The position numbers and the translations under genes were made by a program. The notes below the pieces were generated by a model. That model was not told the origin of the DNA, did not search any database, and saw only the letters and a program-made list of their open reading frames with translations. A stretch of 64,000 bases of DNA from the NCBI RefSeq assembly GCF_933775445.1, contig NC_065874.1, forward strand, positions 9,567,001 through 9,631,000. Reading direction: 5' to 3'. Source of the DNA: Argentina anserina. Its lineage: Eukaryota > Streptophyta > Magnoliopsida > Rosales > Rosaceae. Below are positions 47,168 through 61,770 of this stretch, piece by piece (the first letter of the stretch is position 1; the number at the start of each line of letters is the position of its first letter).

Positions 47168-47998
47168 TGTTCGAGCTGGGAAAACGGATCGTCCTCAGAG
47201 AACAATCAGCATGCCCCGGCGCCGAACCCTCGACGATTCAGCCCTTCGTTCTCTGTTGTTGCTGGCGTGCCAGTACCTTTGAGTTAGGTACAACTGTTGT
47301 TTTGTTTGACAATGATCGCGCTCCACGTACTGTCTTCCTCTCAGACGATTGCTCCGCAGTTGCTGATAAACCGCTGAAGTTCGAATGACCTATACACAAC
47401 CGGAGTTGCTAGGTACGTTTCACTCCACCTCAAGTAGATGGCCGATCTTACTTTTGACCGCTTGGAGAAAAACAGAGCTTATACTATGTCGTTAATAGCA
47501 AGACTCTCTCGCGAATGAAATTTGCTGACTAGTGCAAGCTTTGGGTTTGCTAGAAGCTAGGCTAGCGACTCGATGGACTTGACTCGAATTGCCGAAGTTA
47601 ATCGGACTTGTTACTACATGCAGCGCGAGGCGTACATTTGGGTAGCTCCGCTCCGATGGGAGACTTGGTTGCCGAAGTTATCGGACTTTTACTCCGTTGG
47701 GAGATTTTGACTATGCGGTTGCGCGATAGTTTGTTTGACGTTGCGTGTGTTATTCTGTGTCTTCAACCCCTTTATATAGAGAACACAACTTGTTGTTTCT
47801 TACGAATCAAGTCTTGAGAATCTCCTAGTTGATTTAGATTCACCTTCCTTAATCAACTCCGATTCTATACGGCGATAGTCCCCTAAATCTATTCCAATAC
47901 GGCAGATAATCTTGCTTTGTGATATACTTTCCCCAAATATCTGGTCCACGAGCCTAAGTAGTCTAGATAATACCGAAGTATTATTTTAGACCCAAACA
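47168..47998 (-). repeat. 5' LTR of the gypsy element (831 bp)
   Basis: TG...CA intact. Nine mismatches to the other LTR in the first 88 bases by my count, fewer afterwards. 42 bp shorter, equal to two 21-bp units. Confidence 0.9.
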
Positions 47999-48003
47999 GT
48001 AGG

Positions 48004-49133
48004 TAACAGATCGAATCCATTTTTTGGATTTCAATCGATCAGATAGCAGGAAGGTTACGATGGCCGATCATGACTCCCGGTTCGCACCCAGATAGTAGTA
48101 GTAAAAATAATTGGATACGAAATCGCTGATAACCTTAAGAGGCTAATTAAGAAGTTATAAACTTACAAAGCATGCATGTGGAGAAAAGACCCTGCGTGGC
48201 CGACCTGTATCATAAGTTTAATTTGGGTGTCCTTTCCCCATATACGCTAAGTGTCAATAATCTGTTTCATGCAGAGGTTACATATATTAGTAGCTATCTT
48301 GAACTTTCGAGAGCAACAATTATATTCCGGCCTAATTTGATATGTTTCAGTCCCAGAGATGATTTGGAAATCAATAATTCCTGACCTGCGGATTGAATCA
48401 TGCAGTGCTCTCCTATATTTCAGGTTGGTGAGATTAAATAAACGCTAAACGCTTGAAGATATATATTGGAACTACAAACTGACCCAGTTCGATCATGTAG
48501 ATTTTTTTTCGTTGCGTTCAACTGGGAACACACGTAAGCAGAAATTCCACAACAGCGATGTGGCATGGAGGTCTGCCGGAAGGGAATATTTGGCAGACAA
48601 ACTGAGAAGCAAACTCCTTTGGTATAAGAAGGGGCCAATTAGTTATTTAGAGGCATATAATAAAGAAATTACTGCGGACAAGATCTGTTATTATATTGTA
48701 AGTTCTCTACGAGACATATTTCTGAGCAGAATTATCTAAAGAAATGATTGTAGGTGAAGATTTCTCGGAACTAATCCATGCAAATCATACTCGACCAAAA
48801 GAAGGGTTTGATTTTGGTTCAGAAAGATACGTTGATCAGTAATTTTTTACTCACTATAACGAGCTGATCGACTTGAGATCCTTGGTCAGATAATGGATCT
48901 ACATTTTCACTACTTGGGATTCAAAGAAAATATCGCACTGAAGTCTATATATATATATACTCCATTATCCCCAAGCATGCATATTATCTACTAGTTATCG
49001 AATACCAAGATTACTCCGTAGTTACACCAATGACATTAGCAAGAGGATCGGAAGAAACAGTAGACGAAGCTACGATTTCTTGCTCGATCATTTCATTAGA
49101 TACTGCGTAGTTAAATAACTTATGTTATCGCTT
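48004..49133. other. Intergenic, nothing recognised
   Basis: A 75-codon plus frame at 48512-48739 has no recognised features. Confidence 0.45.
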
Positions 49134-49142
49134 TTAAATCAA

Positions 49143-50228
49143 GCATAAATGTCGATTTGCACCATAAATTTGGCTGAAATTGTTAATTTGCACCCCGAAC
49201 TTGCATTTGAGTCAATTTACCTCCTAAATTTGGTAAAAATTTCCGATTTACACCCCAAACTTGTATTTGAGTCAATTTACCTCCTAAACTTGGTCAAAAT
49301 TGTCGATTTGCACCCCATCCATTAAATTTAACTGTTTCTATCCAATTTTGCGTCACATGTCATGCACATGAGGGGTAATGTTGTCATTTTCTATGTATAT
49401 TTTTCTTAAAAACAAATGAAAATATTCTTTAAAATGAGGATTATTTTGTTAATCAAATTATTTATTTACATCTTTTTTCTACCTACTTAACTCTACTTTG
49501 AATTATATATTCAATACACCCACCCATTCAAATATAGTGTGTTGTGTATAAATATATTTTTATATGTACACATTGTTGGAGAATGAACAAAACGAGAATA
49601 ATAACGACGTAATAGAACAGAACGTAACCGTTTATTGATTGATAATGAGGCCAATATATATGCATTACATAGCCACAATCTCGTAGGATTCTGAGTCCTA
49701 ATCTATTACAGATATGCGAATCTATCTCTAACAGGAAACCTAATATGGCTAAGACACACACAATGGTAGAATAATAATTCTCTCGGAACACACATTTATT
49801 TTAATTTTTAAGGTATTTTATTTATTTATATTTTTTCTAATATATTTTAACATACCATATCACATACAATAATAAATATATAAATCAATAACATGTTTCG
49901 AAAAAACAAACATTATAGCAAGTGTTCCTCTTAAGTAATTTTATTAATTTATTTTATTATTCAATATGAATAAATATATAATGACAATACTACCCCTTAA
50001 ATGCATGACATGTGACTTAAAATTGGATTGAAAACATTAAATTTAACGGATAGGGTGAAAATTGGCTATTTTTACCAAGTTTATGAGGTAGATTGACTCA
50101 AATGCAAGTTCGTGGTGTAAATCGGCAATTTTTACCAAATTTAAGAGGTAAATTGACTCAAATACAAATTCGGGGTGCAAATTGACAATTAAGACCAAAT
50201 TTGGGGGGTGTAAATCAGCATTTATACC
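49143..50228. mobile_element. MULE-type element with long TIRs, copy 2, carrying the same solo LTR
   Basis: Same termini, same ~60-bp TIR subrepeats and same internal LTR position as 27607-28688. Perfect 9-bp duplication TTAAATCAA at 49134-49142 and 50229-50237, which settles the Mutator-type mode of insertion. No transposase. Confidence 0.85.
49574..49790 (-). repeat. Solo copia LTR inside MULE copy 2
   Basis: TGTTGGAGA...CTCGGAACA with the same CACAT duplication (49569-49573 and 49791-49795) as in copy 1. Confidence 0.85.
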
Positions 50229-50237
50229 TTAAATCAA

Positions 50238-53063
50238 CTATGTACAACTCTAGTTGGCTAGGGAATTTGTTGATGTTACTCAAAGTTGGCAATCAGAGGA
50301 TCTGAATTGTAACTTGAAATCTGTATTTCGGCCAGCTGGTTAAGCCCACACATAAGAATAACGATGTGGGTCTGCAGTACCAACCCAACAGTTTAAATAA
50401 ACCTGGGCTTGATTTCATGATGCTCTGTTTTTTTTTTCGGTAACTTGACAATGCAAGACTGTAAGACAAGCATGGAGTCCGCGACCTATGTAGGAAAAAG
50501 AACGAGAGATTGAGAAATAACACGTTCTTTTTTCTTAAATTGTGTAAGAGCATCTGCTCTCGTAGGTCATAAACCTAAATTCAACATGTCTACCTTTCCC
50601 ACCGTGGGTAATTACGGAAGTTTTAAGAAAATAGATGTGTGAATTTTAAAGGCAAAATATGGCATTTAATAGCCCAGACGCCCAGTTTGTTTTATTATCG
50701 CTCTTGAATCATAACCATTAGATATGGTGATACGACTAGTTAATTTGGTCTATTGAATTTGACTTAGGTGGGAGCACTGCTTTGTATTGACAGAGCCAAA
50801 ACAGAATACTAGCTAGAAGGTTTATTCCCATTTTGGTAGGATATATTCATTGGCCCTTTGTCTTATGAGGGAAGTGCCCTAAGGGATTTCGTATCCTTTT
50901 TTCATGTTCATGCCACAATGACTTGGATTGAAAACCCCTAAGCTGCTTGCAATGGACGGAGATAGGTTGAGTAGGGTGGGAAATTGTAGGGTTGGGATCT
51001 GATCGTTTGTGTGTTAGGGTTGAGGGGTGTGATTAGGGATTTTTTTTTTTGTATATCAATGTATGTTATGCATTCAGAAATCATGCAACCATCATTGTTT
51101 TGTACTTATTGGGATCATAAAATTAAAACTATATCAATCAATTGTTAATCACAAGATTTGGAATGCATAGCACAGATCAATTGTTCAGTTAAGTTTGATG
51201 ACTATGCTTTACATAAAAACCAAGTTTCTACGTATCTTAATTTTCATTTCAAATCAGTATTGCCCTTGGTGATAGTCAACAAGTTTTACTAATTCAGTAA
51301 TTTACACATATCCAGGTTGAGTGTGATTTAAGAAACCTTATTGATAGCATCACCAACAAATCAGCGTTACTATGTCAGTTGGAGATTTTTTTTAAAAAAA
51401 TTTACAAACGATGTGAAGACACTACATGATTTACAAAACGACGTGAAGACACTACATGGTACATTGTGAATTTACAACAATCATTCATGACTTCATGTTA
51501 TCATACAGTACTAGTAGTAGTAATGTTTTCTTAATCTAGTTATCTAAAAATGAATTGGAGTGACTACCAGTCTACCACATACCAACACGAGATTTAGTAC
51601 TGCATTATCTTCCTTTCATATCATTGTTTACATTCGATCCGGTCATACAATTTTTCCAGTTCAATAAACCAACTCATGTTTTTAACATATCAATTATTAT
51701 TAGGACCATAGTGAAAAGTACATTGATAGTGAATTTAACCAAAAGCATCACACCTTTCTCGACAGGTCTATGTGTGTTGATGCCTATTTAGATTCAGCCA
51801 TGCAGGGTCTGCGTCACAACTTTGTAGCTCTAAAGCTGCTCGACAGTTCAAGCATATACAGCTAGCACTGAGAGACTCATCAAGGTTCATTTTCCAGATC
51901 TGCTCATTTTATGTCTCTGTTCATTTGCAGAGTGAGTGTCCATAGTTCCAACGTGCATGTCATTTTTCTCGACCCATGATACGTCTTTGTTCTGGTAGTA
52001 TGGGCCTAGGGTTGAACATTCTGGAATGGCCCTCTTACAGTTTCAATTATTAGTGATGGTGATCAATGAGCATAAGGACTCGAGAATAGGACTCGCAAAA
52101 CAAATTCATTGTATTTTATTCTAACAATGTAAATGCCTAGGGTCCATCTATGAAATTGATGAGCAAAGTACTAAAGATCGCCAAAATGTATGTATTTATT
52201 AATACAATAACAAACATAATTAGTAACTTATTATAGCACATCTGAAAAAAATGTATGTATTTGCATCTAGTAAGTGCTACATTCACTCTTTTAACATACA
52301 AGACGTTGCCCTCAAGGATTAGAGAAATACAATATAGACGATGATGATTGAAGTTCAAACATGACGTCTATTATGTAGTGTATTTTGACTGTTTACAACT
52401 TTACATACAAATGATAAACATGACATCATGTTAGCTATCTAGGAAATTAAGAAGGCCAATAATAGAAATGTGATATCATCATTAAATTTTTCTGATCAAC
52501 CTTAGTTGATGGACATCAATGTAGATTGCTTAATTTTAAGAAGAGGGATCAATGAATAATTAGCGAACTGTACATGGTATCCATCAAAACCATAACTATT
52601 AGACAAATACCTAATTGTCCGTGAATTGCTAAATTTGTTTGCACCTGATGACCCATGATTTGTAGTTGAGCTTCATTGTTATAGAGAAGAAGGAAAGAGT
52701 GATGGAGTAAGACAATAACTTGTACCAAATAAGTTAGAGAACAGAGTACAATGATTCTTTTTACATCATTGAAAGCATTATCATTGACAGTTGTAGATGA
52801 AGATGATGTTGATGAACAAATATCCCTGTGGGGACAAATCCATGATCAGCAATCCACCTCTTCTCTGATAGATTTTCCACTCGTTTCAAACCTCAACGAT
52901 ATTTCCTTGAATACCGGTACCATAATTTCTACAAGAAGGAAGAAGTGCCCTAGTTTACATAATGAAGAAACTTATTTGATAATCTTAACCTATATTCTTG
53001 AGTATTATCCATCAAGAACCCCCTAGTTCAAGTACAAGCTTCTTCCATAGATTAGTTTTATTT
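50238..53063. other. Intergenic, downstream side of GA2ox
   Basis: AT-rich. A 91-codon plus frame with an ATG at 52751-53026 lies tail to tail with GA2ox but shows no family features. No terminal repeats found. Confidence 0.45.
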
Positions 53064-54382
<1,319 letters not shown>

Positions 54383-54480
54383 GTTGGAGGAAAGATTGTA
54401 GAGATACCAAAGAAGTTGCTATGGCTTGGCTGACTACACTTCGAGTTTGTGGCAAGTGTGTTTGTTGTTTTGGTTCTTGG

Positions 54481-54490
54481 CTATTTATAG
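54481..54490 (-). promoter_or_regulatory. TATA box of GA2OX
   Basis: CTATAAATAG on the minus strand, about 100 bp before the start codon, in a leader without upstream ATG that I noticed in strong context. Confidence 0.65.
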
Positions 54491-56318
54491 GAGGAACAAA
54501 GAGGGAAGGAACTTGGAATGTTCATTTAATGATACCATTGTAGAAGAAAATTCATATTAAGCTTGGAGACTTTCTTTGTCCTTCTTAAATACTGAAAAAT
54601 CTATACCTTATGTTTCTTCCGGTCAAATCTAATATTATATCTTTTTAAACTTTAATGTTCATTAATTTGTATTTTTAATTGTATACGAGTTTCATGTAAC
54701 TTTACTCCAAGCTGTTGATATACAAGAGTGTGCAAGTTACGCACACTATTAGTTTTTCAACTTCATCAAACAACGATGCCTAGCTAACTGAGGCTTGTGG
54801 CTGCGGTTCTTCTTGGTCTTATTTCTGTTACTGCTGATCCTGCAAAATTGTTGAACATGTTGTTTTCCTCTTTAATTATAATATTTTACACTTCATCTAG
54901 ATCCACATATCGAATATTAGTTCTATGCAGATAGTTTTATAGTTAAAGAGTGATTCATATTGCATATTTACTGTTGATTCACTTGCATCTGGCTGAGTGC
55001 AATAACTTTTTCCCAACACAAATTTTTAATGAAAGAAGTGGAATCATGACTGTACACAGTTTTTTATTATTTTGAGTGAGTGTGTAGTATAGAAATATCA
55101 AGTGACATTGCTATATACGGTGGTTCTCGCACGCTAATATAAATCAAAATTTTTGTGGAAATTATATAGTGGATGAAAATAGAAAGTTAAATTAACTAAA
55201 TAAAGTAGACTCCTATGTGACCTATCAAGTTTAAAATCAAAATTCTTTCAAGAATTCTTTTGAAAAAAACCGTATGCTCTCTCCATTCTTTCTCACCACT
55301 AGCTTCTCTTTCTTTTTCATATAAAAATCTGGGGTAATCTAAAATTAACTTTAGATTATATAAAATAACTTATAAGTATGTGAATAATAGCCAATTGTAA
55401 CAATGTCTTTTGTGATTAAAACTCACACCTTAAATGTAGTTAAGTTTGGAGAGTATTGGTACAACCGTCAATCTACGAGCCACACTTGTTGTTATTTAAC
55501 ACAGTATCATAACAAATGTTGTTGTTCCCAAGTTCAGATTCCACTTTATCTGAGCCCAAGTTGGATTCTATTATGTTGCGGTTAGAATGTTTATGATTAG
55601 ATTGTCATCACCAAGTGTCTATCAGAAGTATGCGAATTGATTTATTAATCTGTTTCATATGCATACTTAAAAGTTAAGTTGTACGTGAGAGTACGTGTTT
55701 GAGATGAGAAATCACACATCAGAAAAGTGATAAATAAAATGTAACTTATGAGTAATTGGATAATACACAATTGTAGCAAGATATTTTATGCTTTAAATAA
55801 CACTTCAAAAGTGATTTTGTTTAAAACAGTATCAATACAACTGTGAATTTACGAGATACGTTTATCGGTGTTTAACATAAACTCATCAATTTTAATTTTA
55901 AGCATGAGCGCGCTTAATTTTTTCCTTCATGATCGGGGGACTAAATAAGCCGACATTAAACAAGTCAACCTTGAATTCCGTTGAATGGACACCCTTAATT
56001 CAGTCTTATTACACTTAGAAGTTATAAGACGCTCAAATTAAGAGCCACTTTTTTTTTTCTCAAAAAAGAAAAAACAAAAGAGGGGAATTGACCATTTGAA
56101 CAAAAAACCTCCAAAACTTACCTAATTCAATTTCCTATGTCCATTTCAATATTTGTCAAAACATTTACATTATTACCCTGGTTTTTTCTTTTCAACTTCT
56201 CCTCTCATCTCTATTCATAATTTCACCTCTCTATCACTCTCTCTCTACTGAGCAACGCCAACGAGAAACCAAAACCTGAAGCTGACGCTGATGAGGTTTG
56301 CATCCCAAATTCGATCGC

Positions 56319-56320
<2 letters not shown>

Positions 56321-56353
<33 letters not shown>

Positions 56354-56367
56354 CTCCTCCTCCTCCT
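56321..56367 (+). repeat. (CT)n then (CTC)n microsatellite
   Basis: About 14 CT units followed by about 6 CTC units. Confidence 0.95.
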
Positions 56368-59300
56368 TCTTCGATCCTCCCGGCCTCCTCTCTTTCACTT
56401 TCTAAACAAGGTTGTCGTCGGTGAAAACAACGCCAAGGAGATCTGCCTCCATCTCTGCCTCGATGGATGACAACGACGTCGACGTCTCTCTCTCTCTCAC
56501 TGAGTCGCACTCCAAGGCCTGATCTCCACACTCTTTGTGCTTCTTCTCCTATCTCTTTGTATGGATCTTCAAGATTTTGGCGGCTTCTCTGAGAGATGGC
56601 AAATCGGCGTCACTCGGGGAGAAGTATTGATCTTCAATATGTAAATATTTGAGGGTTCCATGGCCGAGCTGTGAACCACGAAATCGATCAGGGCATAGTG
56701 TGATATATCCCTTGTTTTGAATCATCTTCCTGAGCAGGATTACTCCCTTGTTTTTTACTAGCATAGTGTGATCGTCATCACTGGCATACTGCATAGTATT
56801 CATTTATTATTGAAGAGTTACTAGGTATCAGTAATTTATTATTGGGGATTACTGGGTGTTAGTAATTTATTCTAGCGACGGTGGACGGAGTCAGGTGATT
56901 CTCTCTCATCAACTTTCTCTCTCTATAAGTGTTTGATAGATGAATGTAAAATAGTCTAAAAATATATACAAGATCATAATTTTTCTACTATTTGGGCAAA
57001 TAGTTGTAGATACTCTTAAAGTAAATGATCACATTTTGAATTTTGTCATTCAAATGGTGAATAAAAGATCCAAATTTGTATGAATTGGTAATTTTTCAAC
57101 AAAAAATAAAGGGTCGCGTTTATACTAATACATGTCCCCCTAATGAGCTCTTCGAGACTACGTCTCTTGCTTCATCTCGATCCTCACTAGCCCCTAAATC
57201 ATTTAGTGTATCCATTAATCTTAAATCTAAAAGTACTCAAGTCCGAAACCCTTAACCTTGTTGGTTATCTTAAAAGATTAATCGTACGTATCAAATTTTA
57301 CAATTGGAAGTGAACATAGTTCTTTGGTCAATTTTAAAAGGGTAAAGCCAGAGTGCGTTGATGCACAGTGTACGTGCAACAACTTTTATTATACATGGTA
57401 AAATTAGTCATCAATGTAATGATACTATGAGTTGAGTTTCACAACTTTAAGATTTATTTTACAACTTGTGCTATGTCATTAATAGTAATATTAGTGCTGA
57501 AGGTAGTCTTGTTGTTCACATAGTTGTAATTACAATTTTGACGACTCATTCTTACTTTGACATATGATATTATTATTTTCACGAAAGTGGTAAAATAAAA
57601 CTAACATTTTTTTATTGGAATCAATGACACATAATCTCAAATATATGTCAAAATGTACATTACACCATAAACACGCTCCCGCTTATTTTATAGGGCACTG
57701 ATAATGACAGCGCACAAACAAACTAAGAAATCAGAAAAACATAGGAAATTAGAGATCACAAACTTCTTAATAAGTTCTATAACGAAATCTATTGCAATCC
57801 GCTCAATAGTAACTAGAACCAAAACCTTTGTCAGCATCAAGTAACTTATTTTTGAAATAAGTAACCCGGATTTGGGCCTCCAAACCAAAAATGATATGGA
57901 GTCTAAATCTACCAAACCCAACCACCATGGTCCTAAATCCTGACCCAACAACCCAAGTTAGTGGGCCCCACAATGATCCATCCAGAGTAACAATACTTGG
58001 GACACCCCAAGAGTCCCGGCACCCAAAAATTGCCCACCAAAGATGCACCATCCTCCGTCATCGTACCACTCTATCACACCACCAGCCGCTTGGCCTGCTC
58101 CCCAATCCTCAGGAATTGCCTCCGGCCCCCACCCAACGTCGTCGGTACCATCCTTGCCAAGATAGAAATTCGTCGGTGATAGAAAGGCATCTCAAATCCC
58201 TAAGGGCGAGCTGAAGACCACCATTGCGCAAAGAGCCACCCCTTCCACAGATCTCCAACCGCCTGAAGCCGCCGTCGACCCGGATCCCAAATTCGGGACC
58301 AGGATCATACCAACCAAGGATTCGACCAAATTGAAGCAGCCCCAATCGTCAGCCGAACCATGGACTCGACTCCGTCAACCGGCATGCCGCTGCCTTGCTT
58401 TGTTGCATTCTGGCTGTCGCAGACCGTGCCAGACCTGCACCACAAAATGAGAGAGAATACTCCACAACCCGATGACGCCTCCACCAGCTTGTTCTGATCC
58501 TAAATTGGGGGATCGTCTGTTTCCCCCACTGAGGGTAGGGAAGGTTGCCGAAATAGTTAAGCCAAGGACATCCGCTGTTCCCAGACCCTAGCAGAGCTCT
58601 GCAAGTATTTTAGTTAATGATATTTGTTTTTTTTTTTGTTAATTGGCAGCTTATGTGCATAATAAGTTCCTACCATAGTGATGTAGGAGTAGTCGGGCTA
58701 CGTGCCTATGTGTGCACTCAACGTGTCATGTATGCTCTAGATAGGCGACGAGTTCCTTGTTTCGTCAAATGGTCGTTGCCGCCTAGTAGCAAGGTGAGAC
58801 TAGGTGTCGTCAAATTTATTTTCAGGTGGCAACATAGTTAGAGAGCTGTTTTATTGAATATTATGATATGCAGGTGATGTTACATCATTTTTAGTGTTAT
58901 ATATCTATTGTGCTCTCAATTATGTCACCGATGTTCTAAACCAAATAGAGTCACCGTTAGAGTAGTACTCTTTGTTAGTTGGTGTTTTGTTGAGTACTTG
59001 TTTGTAAAAATCTCTGATATTATTTATGGTCTTTGTGATCAACGGTTTCATTAATGGAGATTTGAGGACAGCTGCACCAACCTTTTATTAAAAAAAAACT
59101 TAGTTACGACTTTAATTAGGAGAACCTTGATGAACAGAGCGTACATATGAAATTTAAAAATTAATCGATCAACGAACTCTATTAATTGAGATAAAAATGA
59201 TTGGTCGATCATGTTGGAGTTTGGTAACAACTTGAAGGGATACGGCGCAATGACTACACGTCTACACCGATAGGGATAAAGTGGATTGGATCGAAAGGGA

Positions 59301-59524
59301 TGTCTTCAGAAACAGCTATGATGGATTTCAACCTGGAAATCTCTTTTATCCTTCCAAACAACTACATCATATTATCCTAGATTACTTCTATTTATTTTTT
59401 CCGGTTTCCTTTCGTTTGTGTATGATATTAGGACAAGGATCATGTTATGTATTAGACAAAATCTGATAATAGGGATAAAGATCGCGAAAATGCTAGGCGA
59501 ATCATACATCACATTTCAGATGTA

Positions 59525-59525
59525 T

Positions 59526-59572
<47 letters not shown>
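59525..59572 (+). repeat. (CA)n(TA)n microsatellite
   Basis: Nine CA then about 14 TA units. Confidence 0.95.
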
Positions 59573-59577
<5 letters not shown>

Positions 59578-61082
59578 GTGGATTTGAGATTAACTAACTA
59601 GTTAGATCCCTTAATATAACTCATGCAAAGATTGTTTCCTAAATGAATTATATTTGGTTGAAGATAAACCTTGCTAGGGCCCAGAGCTCTTTATGTTTAG
59701 CTCATTGTCCTGGTTTTAGGCGTCGGTCCCCAATTGTACCCGAAATAGGAATAAGGATGTGTTATTTATGGTAATCTTACCCGATTAGAGTTTTGCTCCT
59801 TGGTCAGAAATTGATCATTCTAACTAGATAAACAGCACCTAGTTCAAGATAAACATGAATGAAAAAGGAAACTCTTAGCATATAATTCGGTCGTTGGAAT
59901 GTTCCATCACTCCCATGTTGTGCAACATGATGACTTCTGACTTAGAAGGCTGTTGTATTTTTTGTTTTCAAATGGATTTAGGGGTTTGACGAAAGAGTTT
60001 TACTGACACCGGTAAGTGGAGGAAATATGTCATGATTGCCGCAAAACCACATATGAACATTCCATGATATGAGGAAATTTAATGTGGAATGACCGAGCTG
60101 CTACTTATATCTATTGTTGAAGCGATAAGACTATCCGAATTAGTAATCGGGAAGAGAACATTATCAACATGCATTCGTTGAAGATAAAGATCGATCTTTA
60201 GATGGCTAGCTAGAAGCTCACAAACATTAGAGGTCATCCACTCTATGATTACTACATGAATGCATCGATGATTTATGAAGTTTGAGCTTTCCTATAATTA
60301 TTTTGTATAATCTTTATTTCTAAGGATCGAGGCACACAAGAGGCCGGCGCTACTTATCTTCAATACCTTTCATCCCAACACTAATCCGGTACGTTGTAAC
60401 TTTAGTATAATCAAGGAATTGCCGTTAGCACTTGTCATACTAAACTATTTTATCTTGCTTTCCCTTTTCTTGTTTAATGTTAGAAGAATTGAAGTCTGTT
60501 ATACCATCAACTATATGTGCTCCGAAATGGAGCCATACGTTGATTACATAACGAACTAATTGTGCTCTTGGAACAAATCATAGACGCTACAGATCAATAT
60601 AATACAATACATAAGAGTAAGAGAACAAAATGTGGACGCTAGTAGGCTTAGTACTAATCAGGGGTGTAACCAATTATGATGTTGATTTGGTAACTCGATT
60701 ATACAGACGAATTTATAATTGATTAAAATCATCAAATCATGACACCAATGAAGAAACAAGAGAATCCACTCAATCCAGTAAGTTCCCAATGAAATGGAAG
60801 AACAAAATCCTAAAACGAAAGTACTGATAGAATAGAACCTCATTGTTTTTGGATGTTCAAAAACCTAGGGCGTGTTCTAGCAGTTGTCGCTCGTTTATAT
60901 AAATATGGACTGATAGAATAGAATCCCATTATTTTTTGTTGTTATGATGTTATGTAATTATTTGTCTTTAATATGTAAAATTAAACAAGGGAATTTCTCT
61001 CTAAACAAAAAAAACAAAAAACAAAATCCTAGTACGTATGATTACATTTCACACGATTTAGATGGTCCCACCCAAGTCCAAT

Positions 61083-61104
61083 GAGAGAGAGAGAGAGAGA
61101 GAGA
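61083..61104 (+). repeat. (GA)n microsatellite
   Basis: Eleven GA units. Confidence 0.95.
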
Positions 61105-61609
61105 TGACCCCTCAATAAGGAAAAGAAGCCCAGCTTTTCCAGATATTGGATCGATAGGGTTTTGCAGTTTTTGGGACACTGAGATACGTGTTGCAACTGT
61201 TGCCCCCTAATAAACAGACGGCTAATAAAGTGGCGAGTAGGCGTGGAAGAGTTTAAGGTAAACCCTAGCGGCCCCAACAATAAGCTAGCTTATCTGACGC
61301 GGCATCCTCTCACTCGCAGGGCCTCTCGACTTCGCAATTTGTCGGTCGTACTCGTTTTACTATTATCTACGGTAGTATCTTTTTCTCTATCGATCAATTC
61401 CTAGTTCCTACCTCCCCAAACCAATACGTATCTGGTTTACTGTTTCGCTCGCACACCAGACCTACACCACCCACACTACTATATATGTACGTCGCTGCAG
61501 CTCCTATTCTAACAATCTAGCTAACCTAACCGCACCGCCCAGTTTTCCCTGCTCTTGATTTCTATCTTTCTCTGTTTCTGTCATCAGTTCTTTATCGTCA
61601 TCATGATAT

Positions 61610-61770
61610 CTGTGGTGATGCATGCCCAACGTGAGACTAACAAAGTAATTCATATTCTTGCTAAAGATGCTTTATGTTTTTGTGAGAGTCAAATTTGGTT
61701 TGTAATTGCTCCCGTCATGATACGAGATGTCATCTTAAACGATTGTAATCGTTACTTCTTCTTGAATGCA
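61610..61770 (+). pseudogene. RNase H-like fragment of a LINE
   Basis: The frame holds AQRETNKVIHILAKDALCF, then W, a Pro and DVILNDC, matching the C-terminal pattern of the plant LINE RNase H-like domain (RE-N-VAH-LAK-AL...W...P...D). Only the last ~50 residues are present. No poly(A) tail directly after it. Unrelated by position to the fragment at 2843-3200. Confidence 0.5.

Larger units (their letters stand above)
34522..47998 (-). mobile_element. Tat-type Ty3/gypsy retrotransposon, 13.5 kb, with antisense gene
   Basis: LTRs at 34522-35394 and 47168-47998; perfect 5-bp duplication GTAGG at 34517-34521 and 47999-48003. On the minus strand: a PBS-like TTTGGCACGCCCAGTGGGAC directly inside the 5' LTR, gag, partial protease, RT-RNase H, a second plant-type RNase H, integrase. 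The second RNase H after the first is the mark of the Tat lineage. Between pol and the 3' LTR, 35.7-40.1 kb hold a spliced gene on the opposite strand. Frameshifts and stops make gag-pol inactive. Confidence 0.92.
54491..61600. other. Intergenic, mostly AT-rich; a few GC-rich islands
   Basis: No gene that I can support. Islands: 56220-56540 (CT-rich, gene-5'-end-like, small frame starting MDDNDVDVSLS at 56464) and 57890-58590 (Pro-rich, GC-rich, possibly a transposon piece, no domain). Microsatellites inside are listed apart. Confidence 0.45.

Noticed and set aside
56223..56531. Arg/Glu-rich minus frame over the CT microsatellite
   Set aside because: Coding look comes from the (GA)n run; no domain.
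57891..58345. Pro-rich plus frame and Gly/Arg-rich minus frame in a GC-rich island
   Set aside because: No family recognised and no conserved structure; noted only as a GC-rich island.
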